A DNA stretch of 64,000 nt from the NCBI GenBank assembly GCA_964497495.1, contig CAZCCZ010000003.1, positions 77,812 to 141,811 on the forward strand. The letters are read 5' to 3'. This document shows, in pieces, positions 59,819 to 64,000 of this stretch. Position 1 is the stretch's first letter; the number at the start of each line of letters is the position of its first letter. The position numbers were made by a program, and so were the translations under genes. Under the pieces are notes generated by a model, which was given only the letters and a program-made list of their open reading frames with translations, had not been told where the DNA came from and searched no databases. The stretch comes from CAXXOK01 sp964497495 (GTDB lineage: Bacteria; Bacillota; Clostridia; Christensenellales; Aristaeellaceae).

Positions 59819-59839
59819 GGCACGATGGGAATTCCCGGA

Positions 59840-60316
59840 TTACTTCAACGCGTTCGGCAGCGCGACGCCCAGCACGCGGTAGATGGTCTGCAGGCTTTCG
59901 TTGAGCGCGCGCAGGTCGGCCGCGTTCAGCAGCACCGCCCATTCGCCCACCAGCGTGCGCATTTTCTTGCGGATCTTCTCCAGCTCGGCTACGCCGTTCT
60001 CGCAGATGTGTACGTTCACCATCCGGCGGTCGGCTTCGTCGCGGTTGCGCTCCACGTATCCCTGCTCGATCAGCCGGTCGATCAGCGGGGTAATGTTCGG
60101 TTTGGCGATCCCCAGCCTGCGGGAGATCTCGCTTACGTTCATGGCGCCGTTGTCGTTGAGCATCGCCATGACCTGCACGTGCGAAAGCGGAATGCTGAAC
60201 TCCCGCTGGATCACGTCCATGTGAAGCAGCCGCTTGCGGAAGATGGGCAGGGTAAGGAACAGGTTTTGGGATACGCTGTCGATAAGCGCTTCGTCGCCTG
60301 TATGTTTACGGGGCAT
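59840..60316 (-). CDS. MarR-family transcriptional regulator
   Basis: A 158-aa regulator. The winged helix is LSHVQVMAMLNDNGAMNVSE, then ISRRLGIAKPNITPLIDRLI and the wing EQGYVERNRDEADRRMVNV, all canonical for MarR. ATG 60316 follows AGGAGGTG. Its promoter contains a palindrome typical of autorepression. It is divergent from the stator-like operon, which it may also control. Ligand unknown. Confidence 0.9.
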   Translation of the reverse strand: MPRKHTGDEALIDSVSQNLFLTLPIFRKRLLHMDVIQREFSIPLSHVQVMAMLNDNGAMNVSEISRRLGIAKPNITPLIDRLIEQGYVERNRDEADRRMVNVHICENGVAELEKIRKKMRTLVGEWAVLLNAADLRALNESLQTIYRVLGVALPNALK

Positions 60317-60377
60317 ACCGTCACCTCCTGTGTCGCGCGCCTTACCGTGGCGCGAAAGGGTGGAAAGAACTACTGAT

Positions 60378-60406
60378 AGTATAACTAATTTGTTTCATCT
60401 TTGCAA
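60378..60406 (-). promoter_or_regulatory. MarR promoter with overlapping palindrome
   Basis: On the minus strand, TTGCAA (60406-60401), a 17-nt spacer and TATACT (60383-60378). TAGT-ATA-ACTA (60377-60387) overlaps the -10 box, as expected for an autoregulatory MarR operator. Confidence 0.6.
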
Positions 60407-60500
60407 GCATTATCTTACGGCGCCCGTTTTATGGAGATTTTTTCCGTTTCCGAAGAAAGGGAAATCATTGCAAAAAATGGTCGAAAAGCCGGCCCGGAAG

Positions 60501-60530
60501 TTTACAGAACGAGAAAAACCGTGCTAAGAT
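60501..60530 (+). promoter_or_regulatory. promoter of the stator-like operon
   Basis: TTTACA (60501-60506), an 18-nt spacer and TAAGAT (60525-60530), about 40 nt before the ATG at 60569. Confidence 0.5.
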
Positions 60531-60568
60531 GAAACTTAACAGATCAACGTGGACAGGTGGTGGGCTGC

Positions 60569-61717
60569 ATGGTGGACGATATCATCGCCAGCATGGCGAC
60601 GGGTATTTCCGGAACGCTGGTCTACGGCGCGATCGCGCTGGTGACGCTGGTGGGCGTCTTCAAATGTATCTATCCCGTGCTTCGCAACGGCGCGATGCTC
60701 AACCGCGCCATTATGAAGCTGGAAAGGAGCGCCGCCGGAGGCGAGCGGCCCGTGTGGCGCGAGGCGCGCTTTCTGGGGCGCGCGCTGCGGCCGGAGTGGC
60801 AGCGGTTCCTGCTGAACGCCGGGCAGCTTGACCTGCGCGGCATGCCCTGCAACACGCAGGAATACATCAACGAGGATACGGTCATCTACAAGCCGGGCCA
60901 CGCGCAGCTTGCGGAACTGATTCCGAGCCTTTTAACCTCGCTGGGCATTCTGGGCACGTTTCTGGGGCTGATGGCGGGGCTTACGGGCCTCGACCTGGCG
61001 GACGCCGCAAAAACCATTTCCAGCATTCCCACGTTGCTGACTGGCATGAAGTTCGCCTTCGCCACATCGGTAGCCGGCATCAGCTGTTCGCTGGCGTTCA
61101 ACATGGTCAACCGCATCGCGGTGGGGCACGCCTTCAAGGCGCTGGATTCCTTCGACGAGGCGTTCTACGAGCTGGCCATGCCGCGCCCGCTGGACGCCGA
61201 CGTGCAGATGATCCTCCAGAAACAGGACGAGGGCAACGGCCTCCGGCTGGCCGCCGACCAGATCAGCAGCCAGATGGCCGGCGCCGTGGAGATGGCGGTG
61301 AGCCGCGCGGTGCATCCGCTGACGATGTCGCTGGATAACTTTTTACAGGGCACGACCCGCGAGCAGTCGGAGAGCGTGCGGCGCATCGTGGACCAGTTTG
61401 TGCGGCAGATGAACGTGTCTCTGGGGGAGCAGTTCTCCGGGCTGGCGGACACGATCTCGGAGGAGATGAAGCACGTCCGCAGGGACGGCGGAGCCGCTGC
61501 GGACGACGCGCGGGAAAAGAAACAGGACGAGCTGATCCGCCTGCTGCGGGAAACGGCGGAACAGCAGGCTGCGGCCGCGCGCGAGGCGAGCCGGGCGCAG
61601 GGCGAGATACTGGCGGCGCTTAAGGCGCTGAAACAGGACGGCGCGGAAGCGCCCGCTGTCGCGTCGCACGGAAAGCCCAAGGCCCACGTCCCGGCCGGGA
61701 CCGCGGGGGGCGCCTGA
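60569..61717 (+). CDS. MotA/TolQ/ExbB-type proton-channel protein (ZorA-like)
   Basis: A 382-aa membrane protein; ATG 60569 has AGGTGG 8 nt upstream. One N-terminal helix (about 13-30) is followed by a cytoplasmic segment, and then the stator core: LIPSLLTSLGILGTFLGLMA (~118-137) and ISSIPTLLTGMKFAFATSVA (~151-170), the pore-lining helices of MotA/TolQ/ExbB/ZorA. The C-terminal ~130 residues are a long charged coiled coil (REKKQDELIRLLRETAEQQA), as in ZorA tails. It is followed 1 nt later by a MotB-like gene. No flagellar genes are nearby. Confidence 0.85.
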   Translation: MVDDIIASMATGISGTLVYGAIALVTLVGVFKCIYPVLRNGAMLNRAIMKLERSAAGGERPVWREARFLGRALRPEWQRFLLNAGQLDLRGMPCNTQEYINEDTVIYKPGHAQLAELIPSLLTSLGILGTFLGLMAGLTGLDLADAAKTISSIPTLLTGMKFAFATSVAGISCSLAFNMVNRIAVGHAFKALDSFDEAFYELAMPRPLDADVQMILQKQDEGNGLRLAADQISSQMAGAVEMAVSRAVHPLTMSLDNFLQGTTREQSESVRRIVDQFVRQMNVSLGEQFSGLADTISEEMKHVRRDGGAAADDAREKKQDELIRLLRETAEQQAAAAREASRAQGEILAALKALKQDGAEAPAVASHGKPKAHVPAGTAGGA

Positions 61718-61718
61718 T

Positions 61719-62675
61719 ATGCCGCGCAAGGCTTATTCCCGCCGCCGCGCGGGACGCGTGGACGGGGGCGCGGCATGGATCTCCTATTCGGACATGATGG
61801 CGGCGCTGCTGCTGGTGTTCGTGCTGGTGCTGTGCTACAGCGTTTACCAGTACTTTTCGATGCTGGAGACCAAGACCAACGAGCTGAACCTGCAGCAATC
61901 GCAGTTGCTTAGCAAGCAGAACGAGCTGGACAGCGCGCTTACGGCTATCGACGAGCAGAAAGGGCTTCTGAACACCCAGCAGCAGACCCTGACCGATCAG
62001 GAAGCCACCATCGCGGCGGCGCAGGCGGCGCTCAAGGAGAAAGAGGACGCGCTCGCGCTGGCGCAGAGCGACCTGGAAGACGCCAAATCGCTTCTGCAAT
62101 CCCAGCAGACGGCGCTGGACACGCAGGAGCAGAAGCTGCAGGACCTTGTCGGCGTGCGCACCCGCATCATCCGCGCGCTGAGCGACGCGCTCGCTTCCGC
62201 CAACCTCAAGGCGACGGTGGATAAGAACACCGGCGATATCATGCTGGAAAGCTCCGTATTCTTCGACGTGGGCAGCGATACCATCAAGGAGTCCGGCCAG
62301 GCGCTGTTGAACCGGTTCATCCCCCTGTACCTGTCCGTGCTGTTAAGCGACGAGTACGCCGACTATATGGGGGAGATCATCATCGAGGGGCATACGGACA
62401 CGCAGGGCACGTACCTGACCAACCTGGAGCTTTCGCAGCAGCGCGCGCTTTCCGTGGCCACCTATTGCCTGCAAATGCAGGGGCTGACCGCCGCGCAGCA
62501 GGAGAAGCTTCGCCGGATGCTGACCGCCAAGGGCCGCAGCTATTCCGACCCGGTTTACGCGCAGGACGGCACCGTGGACATGGACGCCTCCCGCCGCGTG
62601 GAGTTCAAGTTCCGCCTGAAGGACAGCGAGATGATCGACGAAATGCGCGCGATCCTCTCCACAAACGGGGAGTAA
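61719..62675 (+). CDS. MotB/OmpA-type peptidoglycan-binding stator protein (ZorB-like)
   Basis: A 318-aa protein. The N-terminal transmembrane helix WISYSDMMAALLLVFVLVLC carries the conserved proton-accepting Asp. A long coiled coil (about 45-145, Gln/Glu-rich) spans to an OmpA-like domain: IIIEGHTDTQGTYLTNLELS and QQRALSVATYCL contain the Asp and Arg that bind diaminopimelate in peptidoglycan. It forms the ion-driven stator with the preceding protein. The coiled coil is longer than in flagellar MotB, closer to ZorB-type or TolR/Pal hybrids. Confidence 0.88.
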   Translation: MPRKAYSRRRAGRVDGGAAWISYSDMMAALLLVFVLVLCYSVYQYFSMLETKTNELNLQQSQLLSKQNELDSALTAIDEQKGLLNTQQQTLTDQEATIAAAQAALKEKEDALALAQSDLEDAKSLLQSQQTALDTQEQKLQDLVGVRTRIIRALSDALASANLKATVDKNTGDIMLESSVFFDVGSDTIKESGQALLNRFIPLYLSVLLSDEYADYMGEIIIEGHTDTQGTYLTNLELSQQRALSVATYCLQMQGLTAAQQEKLRRMLTAKGRSYSDPVYAQDGTVDMDASRRVEFKFRLKDSEMIDEMRAILSTNGE

Positions 62676-62725
62676 GCCCGCGCCGGGACAATGTTTTTCA
62701 TTTGCAACCCGAAAGGATGGCTCGC

Positions 62726-63220
62726 TTGCGAATCCTGAAAATCCTGATGATCCTGATGATCGTACTGGTCGTGGCCGCGCTGGGTACGGTGGGCTACTTC
62801 TTCGCCACCGCGAAGGTAACGGTGGCGGCTTATAAAGCGGCGGGCACGCCCGCCACGCAGCAGGCCGCGCTGTATGACCAGCTGAAAACGCAGGTAGCCC
62901 GGAATGAATTTCAGGGCACGCTTTTCATCGCCGGGCAGACCCTTGGCGACGCGGCGGATTACGCCTTTATCACCTACACTCTGCGGCTGAGCAACCAGTG
63001 CCTGGTGCCCATCGACACCGTGGAGGTGCAGGTGGTGCCGGGCACCGGCGACGTGCTGCAGATCGGGGATACGGCGGTGCGCTCGCTGGAGGCCAAATCC
63101 CAAGGGGACATCGCCGCCACCATCCTGACCGCCGTCAACAGCAATTCCGTGCGGGAACTGATCGTTACCTATTACGTATGGGGCGTAAGCTTCTCCATAC
63201 GCCAGACCATCGGGAGTTAG
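62726..63220 (+). CDS. membrane-anchored extracytoplasmic protein of unknown function, third gene of stator operon
   Basis: A 164-aa protein. The N-terminal helix (RILKILMILMIVLVVAALGT) anchors a beta-rich extracytoplasmic domain (about 40-164) with YAFITYTLRLSNQCLVPIDT, VEVQVVPGTG and a final VWGVSFSIRQTIG strand; no Cys pairs or catalytic residues stand out. TTG 62726 is chosen because GAAAGG at 62711-62716 is 9 nt upstream; ATG 62717 directly abuts that site and would need a different signal. It follows the MotB-like gene by 50 nt and may regulate or couple the stator. Confidence 0.6.
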   Translation: MRILKILMILMIVLVVAALGTVGYFFATAKVTVAAYKAAGTPATQQAALYDQLKTQVARNEFQGTLFIAGQTLGDAADYAFITYTLRLSNQCLVPIDTVEVQVVPGTGDVLQIGDTAVRSLEAKSQGDIAATILTAVNSNSVRELIVTYYVWGVSFSIRQTIGS

Positions 63221-63297
63221 GCCGCCTGAAGGCGGGATTTCGCGGCGGTTACGCTCGCCGCGGCGCACGGGGGAGGTGCCGCGCCTGCGGGCACGGG

Positions 63298-63510
63298 CAG
63301 GGGCTTTCCGCTCGCCCCTGCACTCTTCGGGTCGCCTCTTCAGTTTGTAGCATTTTCTGTTAATTCAAGGAATGTGCCCTGCGGGGCACAGCAGGGGCTT
63401 TCCGCTCGCCCCTGCATCCTTCGGGCGGCACTTTAGTTAGTCGTGCTCACTGTTTATCAAAGGAATGTGCCCTGCGGGTGCGACCAAAGGGCTTTCCGCT
63501 CGCCCTTTGG
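63298..63510. repeat. three-unit hairpin array with 94-bp period
   Basis: The nine-base loop TTTCCGCTC starts at 63305, 63399 and 63493, exactly 94 bp apart. It caps stems CAGGGGC/GCCCCTG (63298-63320 and 63392-63414) and CCAAAGGGC/GCCCTTTGG (63484-63510). The third stem differs from the others by compensated pairs, so structure rather than sequence is conserved. A related, shorter-period hairpin (CGCGGCG / CGCCGCG, loop GTTACGCT) lies at 63241-63262. Each unit is flanked by a GTGCC-type hairpin and a TTCGG stretch. REP-like or RNA element. Confidence 0.75.
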
Positions 63511-63545
63511 GAACCTTCGGAATCGCCTTCTTACACGGCGGTCTA

Positions 63546-63645
63546 CGCGCAAGGGGTCGCACTGGGAGTACAGGACAGTCGTCCGCCGCTACCTGCGGTA
63601 GCGCGACCGACAATCCTGTCCGTCTGTCGTGCGACCCCTCGCGCG
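63546..63645. repeat. 100-nt nested stem-loop
   Basis: Outer arms 63546-63562 and 63629-63645 pair in 16 of 17 positions (CGCGCAAGGGGTCGCAC versus its complement). Inside, ACAGGA (63570-63575) pairs with TCCTGT (63614-63619), and CGCTACC (63587-63593) pairs with GGTAGCG (63597-63603). All three levels are nested, giving one long rod with bulges. No open reading frame uses it convincingly. Confidence 0.75.
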
Positions 63646-64000
63646 CTCCGCCTGCCGGTATTTTGGCGATAGGCGAAATATCTGTCCGGGTTGGCTTGGT
63701 TTTCTTACGATTTGCAGACAGATGAAGATTTTCGCCACTACATCTCGTATCCCGGCGATAATGGAATTATATACAGGAGTGGCTTGTTTTCTGTCGATTT
63801 ACTATCTGTTAATCTGAATTTCCACTTTAATGTTTATATTTCTATAATGGCGAATTGGTATCCGGATTGGCGGCACTATCAAACACGAAATTTGCCGAAC
63901 AGCGGTTTTCACCCCCGCTTGCGCACTGTGGCTCAAGGGGTGCGTCGCTCCCTCGACGGATGGACTGGACCGTACAACGCCGTGATAGCGTTGAAGCTGT
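63646..64000. other. 355-bp stretch without recognised gene
   Basis: An AT-richer run (63690-63890), then GC-rich sequence with CACCCC / GGGGTG arms around 63910-63945. Short frames (up to about 60 codons) lack ribosome-binding sites and domains. A gene may begin beyond the window. Confidence 0.5.

Noticed and set aside
60569..63220. Complete Zorya defence system
   Set aside because: Only ZorA/ZorB-like genes are present; there is no ZorC/ZorD helicase or ZorE nuclease downstream.
63465..63725. 86-codon frame across the hairpin array
   Set aside because: It is composed of repeat sequence and stem-loop; no ribosome-binding site.

Overview
The window looks like chromosomal DNA from a GC-rich, fermentative gut-type member of the Clostridia (Bacillota), carrying the tail end of a prophage and a low-GC cargo island. 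Supporting points are strong AGGAGG ribosome-binding sites, LytS/YesM-YesN two-component regulation of an LplB-type sugar importer, multiple LacI/ROK/AraC-regulated ABC sugar loci, an ApbE/NusG-II/Gx-transporter set, and an encapsulin with encapsulated ferritin. All three sugar-binding proteins carry an ordinary Ala-x-Ala signal peptide and no lipobox cysteine, which is unusual for a classical monoderm Firmicute. I recall this from some high-GC Christensenellales-like clades, but the sequence does not settle the taxonomy.

Layout. 1-7939: prophage tail and lysis module (tape measure, distal tail, tail hub, fibre, small tail proteins, endolysin, holin), all on the plus strand and closed by a strong terminator. 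7966-8400: C-terminal scrap of an IS3-type transposase running into 50-bp tandem repeats broken by a 100-N assembly gap. 8407-11243: a low-GC three-gene operon with its own promoter (unknown protein with a possible TBP-like C-terminus, PD-(D/E)xK nuclease, acidic partner), the best candidate here for an undescribed defence system. 11968-15383 (minus): a large type IIG-like restriction-methyltransferase preceded by a 41-aa gene. 15578-15731 (minus): tRNA-Glu(CTC) and tRNA-Gln(CTG), the likely host boundary of the island. 15829-19303: small housekeeping and regulatory genes.

19542-32160: a sugar locus. A LacI regulator, periplasmic-type binding protein, double-ABC ATPase, permease, Gfo/Idh dehydrogenase and TIM-barrel isomerase are followed by a ROK repressor (minus) and a second operon of HAD phosphatase, deoxyhypusine-synthase-like enzyme, PfkB kinase, ROK kinase and SIS isomerase; together they suggest uptake and breakdown of an unidentified sugar. 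32178-34244: two overlapping genes with ryanodine-receptor (RyR) domains, one membrane-anchored. 34277-35850: methyltransferase and divergent TetR regulator. 36053-45087: histidine kinase and response regulator with an LplB-type ABC importer, a Nif3-like protein, a CE1-type esterase and a DUF3237 protein. 45092-53343: LacI regulator, second ABC importer, CE2-type esterase, P-loop kinase and a GH13_18 (sucrose-phosphorylase-like) enzyme.

53517-56189: a possible attenuated leader, a small membrane protein and an ammonium transporter fused to a PII domain. 56254-58736 (minus): ApbE flavin transferase, encapsulated ferritin and encapsulin shell, probably co-transcribed. 58774-59742: NusG-II protein and Gx transporter. 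59840-63220: MarR regulator and a MotA/MotB-like (ZorAB-like) stator pair with a third membrane-anchored protein. 63221-64000: no recognised gene, but a 94-bp-period hairpin array and a roughly 100-nt nested stem-loop.
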